The notes under the pieces: generated by a model
The model's input: only the letters and a program-made list of their open reading frames with translations
What the model was told of the DNA's origin: nothing
Database searches by the model: none
DNA from: Pseudochelatococcus lubricantis
Lineage (GTDB): Bacteria; Pseudomonadota; Alphaproteobacteria; Rhizobiales; Beijerinckiaceae
Direction of reading: 5' to 3'
DNA length: 64,000 bases
Assembly: GCF_011762225.1 (NCBI RefSeq)
Contig: NZ_JAASQI010000002.1
Span: 124,001-188,000, forward strand
In this document: one piece after another, positions 9,480 to 17,132 of the stretch
How the letters are laid out: each line of letters starts with the position of its first letter
Position numbering within the stretch: the first letter of the stretch is position 1
Translations under genes and position numbers: made by a program

Positions 9480-9480
9480 T
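9451..9480 (-). repeat. 15-base tandem duplication at the end of the TroA-like gene
   Basis: Two perfect head-to-tail copies of CATTGTGCGCCGCAT occupy 9451-9465 and 9466-9480. The second copy ends on the first base of the stop codon of the metal-binding protein gene. With the preceding TGCGGC it can form a small stem, so it may belong to a terminator. Confidence 0.85.
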
Positions 9481-10454
9481 CAGCGAACGGTGAGTTTTCC
9501 GTCCATGCCCGTTTCGGGGGCCTCGCCGCCGAGGGCGCGGGCGATGATGGTGACGTTGTGGTCGATCATGCCGACATAGGTGCCCTCGTAGGTGCCGGCC
9601 TCGCCGGCGGCGTCCGAGAAAAGTTCCCCGCCGATCACAACCTTGTGGCCTTTCGCCGCCGCGCCTTCGACCAGTGCCTTGACGTTGCGGTCTGAGACGG
9701 ACGATTCGATGAAGATCGCGCCGATCCCGCGGTCGACGATGAGCTGCACGAGATCCTCGACCTGCTTCAGGCCCGCCTCGCTTTCGGTGGAAATGCCCTG
9801 GATTCCGCGCACCTCATAACCGTAGGCGCGGCCGAAATAGTTGAAGGCGTCGTGGGCAGTTACCAGAATGCGCGACTGCGCCGGCACGGAGGCGAGCACC
9901 TTGGCGGCATAGTCCGCGACCCTGTCGATTTCCGCGAGGTAGGCCTGCGCGCCAGCCTCGAAATCCGCCCGGGCCTCGGGGCGCAGCCTGATCAATTCGT
10001 CGCGCGCCGCTGTGACAACGCCCTTCCACAGGTGCGGATCGAACCACACGTGCGGATCGGGCAGGGCGGCGTTCTGGTCGTTCTTCAGCAGCCTGTCCCG
10101 CGGGAGCTGTTCGCCCAGGGCGATGACGGTCTTGCGCTGCCCGAGCCGCTCCAGGAACTCCTGAAGCTGGGCTTCGAGATGCAGCCCCTGCCAGAAAACG
10201 ACGTCCGCCCGTGTGGCCGCCGCGATGTCCGAGCTGGTCTGGCGATAGAGATGCGGATCGACGCCCGGTCCGAGCAGCGCATGGACGTCGACATGCTCCC
10301 CACCCACGGAGCGGACCGCATCGGCGATCATGCCCGTCGTGGCGACGACGTTCAGTTTTTTCTCCGCCGCCATCGCCGGCGCCGCCGCAAGCCCGCCCGC
10401 CAGCGCGATTCCGACCAAACCGGCCAGCAGCGACCGTCTTGTCCTCTCAAGCAT
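9480..10454 (-). CDS. TroA/ZnuA-family metal (Zn/Mn) ABC transporter substrate-binding protein
   Basis: The protein has 324 residues with a Sec signal peptide (RRSLLAGLVGIALAGG...AMA, cleavage near residue 29). Cluster A-1 metal-binding family features are clear, and the likely ligands are H68 (GVDPHLY), H135 (DPHVWFDPH), H201 (TAHDAFNYFGRAYGY) and D281, the same His-His-His-Asp order and nearly the same numbering as TroA. The His-rich loop of many ZnuA proteins is absent. The ATG at 10454 is chosen because it starts the signal peptide. No cognate permease or ATPase gene is adjacent, so it must work with a transporter encoded elsewhere. A palindrome just upstream suggests Fur-family control. 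Confidence 0.88.
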   Translation of the reverse strand: MLERTRRSLLAGLVGIALAGGLAAAPAMAAEKKLNVVATTGMIADAVRSVGGEHVDVHALLGPGVDPHLYRQTSSDIAAATRADVVFWQGLHLEAQLQEFLERLGQRKTVIALGEQLPRDRLLKNDQNAALPDPHVWFDPHLWKGVVTAARDELIRLRPEARADFEAGAQAYLAEIDRVADYAAKVLASVPAQSRILVTAHDAFNYFGRAYGYEVRGIQGISTESEAGLKQVEDLVQLIVDRGIGAIFIESSVSDRNVKALVEGAAAKGHKVVIGGELFSDAAGEAGTYEGTYVGMIDHNVTIIARALGGEAPETGMDGKLTVR

Positions 10455-10471
10455 CTTGCCCGTCCTTTTAT

Positions 10472-10492
10472 TGCAAATGAATGTCATTTGCA
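10472..10492 (-). promoter_or_regulatory. Perfect palindrome upstream of the TroA-like gene, probable Fur/Mur/Zur-type operator
   Basis: Two 9-base arms, TGCAAATGA and TCATTTGCA, are exact reverse complements separated by ATG. The site ends 17 bases before the gene start. The TGCAAAT...ATTTGCA type resembles metal-responsive Fur-family operators of alphaproteobacteria (Mur/Fur/Zur). It also lies upstream of the divergent gene at 10664. Confidence 0.65.
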
Positions 10493-10663
10493 TCTTTAGC
10501 CGTTTCGCCGCGCGATTGCAAGGGCCTGCAGGGTGATCGGGTGTGCCGCGGACTTCTGTTCCGCGCGGGTGCCTTTCTTGACGCGGCAACCCGGCCTCCC
10601 CATATTCCGGGGGCGCAGCGGAAGGGGCCTCGCAGATCCGGCGGTTTTCGTGTGGGAGATGTC

Positions 10664-11653
10664 ATGACGCCCTTGTCCATTCTCGATCTCGTTCGCGTCA
10701 CGCAGACGACGGACGCGCGCGGCGCGCTGATCAACGCGCGCGATGTCGCCGTCCATGCCGAGCGTTGGGGCTACAACCGCATCTGGGTTGCCGAGCACCA
10801 CAACATGGCTGGCGTCGCCAGCGCCGCGACGGCGGTCGTGATCGGCTACATCGCCGACGGCACGCAGCGCATCCGCGTCGGCGCGGGGGGCATCATGCTG
10901 CCCAACCACGCGCCTTATGTCATCGCCGAGCAGTTCGGCACGCTGGAGCGGCTGTTTCCGGGGCGCATCGATCTGGGGCTCGGGCGGGCGCCGGGCACGG
11001 ACCAGCTCACGCTGCGCGCCCTGCGCCGCCCCGCCGAGGCGGCCGACCACTTTCCGCAGGATGTGCTCGAATTGCAGGCCTTCCTCGCGCCGCCGGGGCC
11101 GGACCAGCGCATCGTCGCTGTGCCGGCGGCGGGCACCGATGTGCCGCTCTGGATTCTCGGATCAAGCGTCTTCGGCGCGGCGCTGGCGGCGGAACTCGGC
11201 CTGCCCTATGCGTTCGCGTCGCATTTCGCGCCGGACTACCTTCTGCCTGCGCTTGAGCTTTACCGCAATCGCTTCAAGCCCTCGGAGCAGCTTGGGAAGC
11301 CCTATGCGATGGTGGGCGTCAACATCGTCGCCGCCGACAGCGATGCGGAAGCCCGCCGCCTCGCCACGACGCAGCAGATGTCGTTCACCGACCTCGTCAG
11401 CGGCCGGCGGGGACTGAGCCGCCCGCCGATCGACGACATCGAGACGTACTGGGCCGGCGCCCAGAAAGAGCACGCGCGGCGCATGCTCGCGCGTTCGATC
11501 GTCGGCGGGCCGGAGACGGTGCGGGCGGGAATCAGCGCGCTGCTGGCGGAGACGGGCGCCGACGAGCTGATCATCGTTTCCGATGTTTATGAGCATGCAG
11601 CGCGCCTGCGGTCGTTCGAGCTGATCGCCGCCGCGTGGTGGGGCGGCGTCTGA
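10664..11653 (+). CDS. LLM-class flavin-dependent oxidoreductase (luciferase-like)
   Basis: The 329-residue product is a TIM-barrel protein of the bacterial luciferase-like monooxygenase family, MsnO8-type branch. Visible family features are [18 protein letters not shown], the glycine-rich [15 protein letters not shown], and [13 protein letters not shown]. Such proteins use reduced FMN/F420 and oxygen on varied substrates; the substrate here cannot be inferred. The ATG at 10664 follows GTGGGAGATGTC. A longer open frame from 10481 would cross the palindromic operator and is not favoured. It stands alone, divergent from the TroA-like gene. Confidence 0.88.
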   Translation: MTPLSILDLVRVTQTTDARGALINARDVAVHAERWGYNRIWVAEHHNMAGVASAATAVVIGYIADGTQRIRVGAGGIMLPNHAPYVIAEQFGTLERLFPGRIDLGLGRAPGTDQLTLRALRRPAEAADHFPQDVLELQAFLAPPGPDQRIVAVPAAGTDVPLWILGSSVFGAALAAELGLPYAFASHFAPDYLLPALELYRNRFKPSEQLGKPYAMVGVNIVAADSDAEARRLATTQQMSFTDLVSGRRGLSRPPIDDIETYWAGAQKEHARRMLARSIVGGPETVRAGISALLAETGADELIIVSDVYEHAARLRSFELIAAAWWGGV

Positions 11654-11865
11654 ACGCCGCATCCGAAACGCGCGCCAGCCGGATTTCCGGTGCAAAAGCC
11701 CGATAGGGAGTTGAGGACGGATTGCTTTGCCGTTATCAACCCCGCATCGTCCGGCAAAATAGAGTTGTTGCATCAGGCGGAAGCGAACGGCGCTTCGCCG
11801 CCGCTGCATATAGCGCCGGCTTCTGCGGAAACTGCGCCATTATCGTTTACAGGAGAAGCTGCCTG

Positions 11866-12663
11866 ATGAGACATACGTCCCGGTCCTTTACGGTGGAGGT
11901 CAAGCGGTCGCGCATGCGCGCCGACGCCTCCCCGGCCGGTCCTTCTGCGTGGAGCCGGGAGCCGCCGATGGCCCCCGCTTCCAGTTCCCTTTCCTGGGAG
12001 GAACTGCTGCAGCGGCTGCCCGCCGCGCCTGCCGGGCAGGATAGCCCCGCCGCTTCCCCGCCCGCACCGGAACGGCAGGAGACGGAGCGGACCGGCAGGC
12101 GGGTCCTTCCGTCGCTGCTGCCCGCCGAAGGGCTGTTTCCGGATAACGATCAATCCGTTGAGGAGACAGCCGGAATGTCTACTGACGAGAAAGAGCCCGA
12201 ACCGCGCCGGCCGCGCAGGACGCGGACCGCGGCGGCGAACGGAGAGGCGCGGAATGCCGCTGCCGCCCCGTCGCAGGCCGACGATATGCCGATGGCGGTC
12301 AACTTGCCCGACCATGGAGCTGTCGACCTTGAAGCCGGCAGCCATGAGTCAGGCAGCCATGAGACGGACATCCATCAGGCTGTCACTTCGGAGGCGGAGG
12401 CACAGGAGTCCTCTGTCCATGAGTCCTCTGTCCATGAGCCCCCGGCCCATGAGTCTCCGGCCCATGAAGCGGCCGAGGATGAGGCTTTGTTCCATACCGC
12501 GCATGCGCCGGCCATCCGGGCGCTGGTAGAGGCGCATCTGCGCGATCATCCTGCGGGTGAAAGCGAGCCGGAGCACGCCGAGGAACAGCATCGTCCGGTT
12601 GCGAAGCGCCGCCGGCAGGATTTCTGGAAACGCCGCCTGCGCCTGCGCATGGGCCACGACTGA
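11866..12663 (+). CDS. Unknown protein with basic ends and acidic pentapeptide-repeat centre
   Basis: The start ATG 11866 is preceded by AGGAGAA, giving 265 residues. The N-terminus reads RHTSRSFTVEVKRSR and the C-terminus ends in an Arg/Lys-rich block (KRRRQDFWKRRLRLRMGHD). The middle is low-complexity, rich in Ala, Pro and Glu, and includes ESxxH pentapeptide repeats. No signal peptide or membrane helix is apparent. I do not recognise a functional family; short proteins opening with an SFTVEVK-like motif seem to recur in Rhizobiales, but this is from memory. It has its own ribosome site and no operon partners. Confidence 0.65.
   Translation: MRHTSRSFTVEVKRSRMRADASPAGPSAWSREPPMAPASSSLSWEELLQRLPAAPAGQDSPAASPPAPERQETERTGRRVLPSLLPAEGLFPDNDQSVEETAGMSTDEKEPEPRRPRRTRTAAANGEARNAAAAPSQADDMPMAVNLPDHGAVDLEAGSHESGSHETDIHQAVTSEAEAQESSVHESSVHEPPAHESPAHEAAEDEALFHTAHAPAIRALVEAHLRDHPAGESEPEHAEEQHRPVAKRRRQDFWKRRLRLRMGHD
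12406..12465 (+). repeat. Four 15-base in-frame tandem repeats coding ESSVH/EPPAH/ESPAH
   Basis: Units at 12406-12420, 12421-12435, 12436-12450 and 12451-12465 each encode five residues: ESSVH, ESSVH, EPPAH, ESPAH. The first two are identical in DNA sequence, indicating recent duplication. Related SHESGSHET sequence lies just upstream. Confidence 0.9.
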
Positions 12664-12886
12664 GCCGGGCACCAAGCGTCGGCGTCAAGCGCCGGGTGCT
12701 GGTGGGCACCACCACGCGATCTCCTTTTGGAGGACATGATTTCTCCGGAAAAGGTGGCACGCTTGCGTTGCCGCCACGACGGCCAGCCATGATGGCTCGC
12801 CATGACGGCCTGCCCCCGTCAGCATCGTCGCGCGCATCGATATCGGCGGCCTGTCATCAAGCCGTTATCCGCCCGTTCTAAACCCT

Positions 12887-12910
12887 CATTCATGAATGCA
12901 CAGGTGTGCA
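12887..12910 (+). promoter_or_regulatory. Overlapping palindromes before the ABC importer operon
   Basis: CATTCATGAATG (12887-12898, perfect) runs into TGCACA-GG-TGTGCA (12897-12910, perfect 6-bp arms). They end 17 bases before the ATPase start codon and may be operators for the LacI regulator encoded at the end of the cluster. Confidence 0.4.
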
Positions 12911-12927
12911 AGGAACGGGTGTGAAGG

Positions 12928-14094
12928 ATGGATGCAAGCGAGCGGCCCTTTCTCGATCTGACGGGCGTCACCGTCTCCTACGGTTCGACGCGGGTGCTCG
13001 AAGGCATCGATCTCGGCATCGGGAAGGGCGAATTCGTGGCGCTGCTTGGTGCCTCGGGCTGCGGCAAGACGACCCTGCTGCGCACAATCGCCGGTTTCAT
13101 CGTGCCTGATGCGGGCACGGTGAGCGTTGGCGGCCACGACGTCACGCGCCTGCCGCCGGACCGGCGCGGCATGGCGCTGATGTTCCAGTCCTACGCGCTG
13201 TGGCCGCACATGACGGTCGCGCAGAATATCGGCTACGGCCTGAAGCTGCGCCGCCAGTCACGCGCCGATATCGCGAGGCGCGTCGGGGAGATCGCGGCGA
13301 TGCTCGGCCTTCAGGGCCTTGAGGCACGCAAGCCCGCGTCCCTCTCGGGCGGCCAGCGTCAACGGGTCGCACTGGGGCGCTCGCTCGCCGTCGATCCGGA
13401 AATCCTGCTGCTCGACGAGCCGCTATCGAACCTCGACGCGCGCATCCGCCTGAGCCTGCGCCACGAAATCCGCACGCTGCAGCAGCGCATGGGCATCACC
13501 GCCGTTCACGTCACCCACGACCGCGAGGAGGCGATGGTGATGGCGGACAGCATCGTCATCCTCGACAAGGGGCGCATCGCCCAGCGGGGCACGCCGGAGG
13601 AGGTGTACAACCGCCCGGCGAGCGCCTTCGTCGCCGCCTTCATGGGGGCGGAAAACGTACTCACGCTCTCGGGCAGTGCCTCCGGCGAGGGATTTGCCAT
13701 CGCGCCCGGCCCGTTCAACGCCGGCTGCCTCGTGCCTGACCTGCTGCCGACGGGCGGCGTCGAGGTGCGTTTCCGCGCGGAGGCGGGGACGCTTGGGCCT
13801 GCCGATGCGCCGCCGCCGGAGGACGGGCGCACGCTGCGTCTGGCCGGGCATGTGGTCAGCACGAGCTATCCCGGCGGCATCTGGCGCCACGCGGTGCGGC
13901 TGGGTGAGGGGGCGGCCGATGGCGCGACGGTGCTCGTCGATGCGCCGCATCCGGTCGCGCAGGGGCAGGCGGTGTCGGTGCTGCTGCCGCCCGATACGTT
14001 CTTCGTCTTTCCGGCGGCGGGCGATGCGCCTCCGCCGGCTTCCGATTCCCGATCCGGCGACAGGCGTCGGCGTCTGGAAGTGCAGCAAGCCTGA
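12928..14094 (+). CDS. ABC transporter ATP-binding protein (PotA/FbpC/ThiQ class)
   Basis: The product has 388 residues. The nucleotide-binding domain occupies about residues 1-240: Walker A GASGCGKTT, signature LSGGQRQR, Walker B ILLLDEPLSNLD and switch His in HVTHDREEAM. The last 130 or so residues form the TOBE-type regulatory domain found in importers of iron, spermidine, sulfate and phosphonate. It energises import by the two permeases encoded downstream. Start ATG 12928 is preceded by GTGAAGG. It is the first gene of a tight unit with the binding protein and permeases, 40 bases before the binding-protein gene. Confidence 0.9.
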   Translation: MDASERPFLDLTGVTVSYGSTRVLEGIDLGIGKGEFVALLGASGCGKTTLLRTIAGFIVPDAGTVSVGGHDVTRLPPDRRGMALMFQSYALWPHMTVAQNIGYGLKLRRQSRADIARRVGEIAAMLGLQGLEARKPASLSGGQRQRVALGRSLAVDPEILLLDEPLSNLDARIRLSLRHEIRTLQQRMGITAVHVTHDREEAMVMADSIVILDKGRIAQRGTPEEVYNRPASAFVAAFMGAENVLTLSGSASGEGFAIAPGPFNAGCLVPDLLPTGGVEVRFRAEAGTLGPADAPPPEDGRTLRLAGHVVSTSYPGGIWRHAVRLGEGAADGATVLVDAPHPVAQGQAVSVLLPPDTFFVFPAAGDAPPPASDSRSGDRRRRLEVQQA

Positions 14095-14134
14095 GTTCCT
14101 CTCCGTTCATTGTTTGCCCTTTTGGAGACACACC

Positions 14135-15271
14135 ATGAAGACCCTTTTCAAGGCCGCCTTCGCCTTCGGCCTCACCATCTCGCCGGTGACGGCGGCGGAG
14201 CTGACGGTGCTCACCGCCGGCGACCAGAACATGGTTGACTATGTCAACGAATATCTCGGCCCGCTGTTCGAGAAGCAGAACCCCGGCACCACGGTGCGCG
14301 CGGTCGGCACCGGCCCCGGCGATGCGGGCTCGCAGAAGATCGTCGAGCGTTTCGACGCGCAGGCCAAGGCCAATGTCGCGAAGTGGGACGCCGACGTCGC
14401 CGTCGTGCATGAGAAGTTCGCCGGCCCGCTGGTCAAGAACGGCTATCTCGAAAACTACCGCGACCGCATCTCCACCGGCAAGCTCGTCACCCGCGCCAAT
14501 GCCGACAACGCCCTCGGCACCGACGTGAAGGGTTACGTCATGCCGATGTTCAATAGCCAGACGGCGCTCGCCTACAATCCCGCGCTGCTCGCCAACCCGC
14601 CGAAGAGCTACGAGGAGCTGGCGAAGTGGGCCAAGGAGCACCCGCGCCAGTTCGGCTATAACGGCATCAAGGGCGGCGCCTCGGGCGTGAGCTTCGTCAT
14701 GGGCTGGATCTACGCCTTCGGCGACACCGACGCCGACAAGCTGCAGAACGGCCCCTTCGACGAGGCCGACACGAAGAAGTGGGACAAGGCGCTGGCTAGC
14801 CTGAAGGAATTCAACGCCAACGCGCAGCTCACCCCCGGCAACGCCGGCACGCTCGACCTGCTGAGCCGCGGTGAGATCGCCATCGGCCCGGTCTGGGTCG
14901 ACATGTTCTACTCCTGGCAGGCGAACGGCCAGCTCCCGCCGGACTTCAAGCTCGTGCTGCCGGCCCCCGGCATGCCTGGCCAGCCGATGCACTACGTGAT
15001 CCCCTCCAAGGCGCCGAACAAGGAACTCGCCGAGAAGTTCGTCGAACTCGCCACGAGCCCCAAGGTGCAGGCCGAGGGCATTGTCGAGCGCTTCAACTGG
15101 TATCCGGGCATCGACGCGCAGCACGTGCAGGCCGAACTCGACCCCAAGGTCTGGGCAAAGCTCTTCACGAACGTCACGCCGGAAGATCTCGCCCGCTATG
15201 GCAAGCGCTTCCCCATCGCGCCCTATAACAACGCGATCCTCGAAGCCTACGAGCGCACGGTGACCAAGTAA
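14135..15271 (+). CDS. ABC transporter periplasmic substrate-binding protein (iron/polyamine/thiamine-type)
   Basis: The product has 378 residues with a signal peptide (MKTLFKAAFAFGLTISPVTA, cleaved near residue 20). The mature part begins AELTVLTAGDQNMVDYVNEYLGP and has the type II periplasmic binding fold seen for iron(III), spermidine/putrescine or thiamine proteins. The bound compound cannot be read from the sequence; the tyrosine cluster typical of ferric binding is not evident, so an organic ligand is a fair guess. TTTGGAG precedes the start. Confidence 0.85.
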   Translation: MKTLFKAAFAFGLTISPVTAAELTVLTAGDQNMVDYVNEYLGPLFEKQNPGTTVRAVGTGPGDAGSQKIVERFDAQAKANVAKWDADVAVVHEKFAGPLVKNGYLENYRDRISTGKLVTRANADNALGTDVKGYVMPMFNSQTALAYNPALLANPPKSYEELAKWAKEHPRQFGYNGIKGGASGVSFVMGWIYAFGDTDADKLQNGPFDEADTKKWDKALASLKEFNANAQLTPGNAGTLDLLSRGEIAIGPVWVDMFYSWQANGQLPPDFKLVLPAPGMPGQPMHYVIPSKAPNKELAEKFVELATSPKVQAEGIVERFNWYPGIDAQHVQAELDPKVWAKLFTNVTPEDLARYGKRFPIAPYNNAILEAYERTVTK

Positions 15272-15288
15272 TCATCGTCGCGCGATCG

Positions 15289-15318
15289 CAGTGCACAGCA
15301 ACGTGTAGCCGTGCACTG
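15289..15318 (+). repeat. Inverted repeat after the binding-protein gene
   Basis: CAGTGCAC (15289-15296) and GTGCACTG (15311-15318) form a perfect 8-bp stem with a 14-base loop, starting 17 bases after the binding-protein stop. Confidence 0.5.
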
Positions 15319-15335
15319 TAACGTATATAAGGTGT

Positions 15336-15359
15336 GGAGGCCGCGCAGGCGCGGCCTCC
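15336..15359 (+). terminator. GC-rich hairpin between binding-protein and permease genes
   Basis: GGAGGCCGCG (15336-15345) pairs perfectly with CGCGGCCTCC (15350-15359) around a CAGG loop. No T run follows. In this position such hairpins commonly protect the abundant binding-protein mRNA and lower expression of the permease genes; it could also be a partial terminator. Confidence 0.55.
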
Positions 15360-15393
15360 CGCTCCCCCGGACCGCCGTTCCCGGATCGCCACC

Positions 15394-16239
15394 ATGCCCA
15401 GCCTCACGCCGCAACGCCTTCTCGGACTTTTCCTCGTGCTGCCCGCGCTTGCGATGGTGGTGCTGTTCTTCATCGTGCCGCTGAGCGCTTCCGTCATCGG
15501 CGCCTTCGAGGTCGAGGGCGGGTTCATGGGGGGGCTGGGGCTCGACAACATCATCAAGGCGTTCGATTTCTACGCGCAGGACATGCTGTTCACGCTGGTG
15601 ATCGTCTCGCTGTCGACGCTGCTGATCGCCCTGTTCTCGATCGGCATCGGCGGCTACCTGACGCTTGGCGAGAACCCGCGCGCGGTCGCCATCCTGCGCT
15701 GGCTCTACCGCTGGCCGATGTTCATTCCCTTCATTGTGGTGGGGCAGGTGCTGCGCACGTTCCTCGCCAAGAACGGCCTGATGAACGGCACCTTCGTCGC
15801 CATGGGCCTCATCACGCCGATGCAGGCGACGAGCCTCCTCGACTGGCGCGGCATCGTCATCGCCTTCGTGTGGAAGCAGACGCCGTTCGTGGCGCTGCTG
15901 GTGGCGGGGGCGATGGCCTCCATCGACCGGGGCACCATCGAGGCCGCGCGCAATCTCGGAGCCTCGCGGCTGCGCATCCTGTTCGAGATCGTGGTGCCGC
16001 AGGTGGCGACGACGCTGCTCGTCGGCATGATCCTGTCCTTCGTCACCATGATGTCGGTGCTGTCCGTGCCGCTGATGATCAACGCCCAGTCGCCGACCAT
16101 GCTGACGACGGACATCGCCTTCCGCATCAATGCCTATGGCGACTATGGCGTTGCCAATGCACTGGGGCTCGTGTCGCTGCTGATGGCGAGCGGCGTGGCG
16201 CTCGTCTATCTGCGCATCGCCATGCGGGAGCGGTCATGA
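15394..16239 (+). CDS. ABC transporter permease (first)
   Basis: The protein has 281 residues from ATG 15394 and about six transmembrane helices of the MetI-like binding-protein-dependent permease family. The EAA loop that contacts the ATPase is visible as EAARNLGASRLRILFEIVVPQ. An upstream GTG at 15334 is in frame but would lie within the hairpin and is not chosen. It overlaps the next permease gene by ATGA (16236-16239). Confidence 0.9.
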   Translation: MPSLTPQRLLGLFLVLPALAMVVLFFIVPLSASVIGAFEVEGGFMGGLGLDNIIKAFDFYAQDMLFTLVIVSLSTLLIALFSIGIGGYLTLGENPRAVAILRWLYRWPMFIPFIVVGQVLRTFLAKNGLMNGTFVAMGLITPMQATSLLDWRGIVIAFVWKQTPFVALLVAGAMASIDRGTIEAARNLGASRLRILFEIVVPQVATTLLVGMILSFVTMMSVLSVPLMINAQSPTMLTTDIAFRINAYGDYGVANALGLVSLLMASGVALVYLRIAMRERS

Positions 16240-17057
16240 GCACCTTCCTGTCCCGTCTCGATCCGTGGTGGCTGCCGCGCGCGCTGGTGCTCGGTGCGCT
16301 CGCCTTCGTCATCTTCGGCCCGCTCGCCAACCTGCTGCTGTGGACGGTGGCGGAGAAGTGGTATTTTCCGCACGCCCTGCCGCTTGAGTTCGGCTTCAGC
16401 TATTGGGAGCGGGTGTTCTCGCCGCGCGGCAACGCAGTGGAATCGCTCACGAACAGCATCGTCGTGGCGCTGCTCACGGTGGTGCTGTCGCTGACGCTCG
16501 CCATTCCGGCGGGCTATGCGCTGGCGCGGCTGAAGCTGCCGCTGCGCGGCCTCGTGCTGCTCGCCTTCCTCATTCCGCAGGCGTTCCCTAACCTCACCGT
16601 CTATGTCAACATCGCCCGCCTGTTCTATGTGGTCGGCCTCAACGGCACGATTCCGGGCGTGGTGCTGGTGCATACGACGCATGGCCTCGTCTATGCGGTG
16701 TGGATCGCGACTGCCGCCTTCGCCGCCGTGGATGCCGAACTGGAGGAAGCGGCGCGCTCCATCGGCGCCTCGGGGCTGCGCGCCTTCTTCGACGTGACGC
16801 TGCCGCTGGCGCTGCCCGGCCTGCTGGCGAGCGCCATCTTCGTGTTTCTGGAATCGCTGGACGAGTTCACCGGCAGCTATTTCGTCGGCGCGCCGGATGT
16901 GAACATGCTGCCGCTGCTGCTCTACACGGCGGGGGCGGGCGGCAACTACCAGATCGCCTCCATCACCGCGCTGCTGCTGCTCATCCCCTCGATCGGCTTC
17001 ATGCTGGTGGTGGAGCGCTTCCTGAAGGTCGATGTGCTGGCGCGCGTCGGGCGGTAG
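16236..17057 (+). CDS. ABC transporter permease (second)
   Basis: The product has 273 residues with about six transmembrane helices; its EAA loop reads EAARSIGASGLRAFFDVTLPL. It forms the heteromeric channel with the preceding permease. Start ATG 16236 overlaps the stop of the first permease gene (ATGA), showing coupled translation. The PotC/FbpB-like architecture matches the class of the ATPase and the binding protein. Confidence 0.9.
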   Translation: MSTFLSRLDPWWLPRALVLGALAFVIFGPLANLLLWTVAEKWYFPHALPLEFGFSYWERVFSPRGNAVESLTNSIVVALLTVVLSLTLAIPAGYALARLKLPLRGLVLLAFLIPQAFPNLTVYVNIARLFYVVGLNGTIPGVVLVHTTHGLVYAVWIATAAFAAVDAELEEAARSIGASGLRAFFDVTLPLALPGLLASAIFVFLESLDEFTGSYFVGAPDVNMLPLLLYTAGAGGNYQIASITALLLLIPSIGFMLVVERFLKVDVLARVGR

Positions 17058-17090
17058 CCTTGCCGGCTTCCTTCCCGTATACAAGCACCA

Positions 17091-17107
17091 GTTGCAATAG
17101 TTGCAAT
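17091..17107 (+). promoter_or_regulatory. Repeated GTTGCAAT element upstream of the LacI gene
   Basis: GTTGCAAT occurs at 17091-17098 and again at 17100-17107. Because TTGCAA is itself palindromic, the two copies also form a symmetric TTGCAA-TAG-TTGCAA element, a plausible operator for the regulator encoded 26 bases downstream. Confidence 0.45.
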
Positions 17108-17132
17108 CCCTGAAATGCATCAAGAAGAAGCA

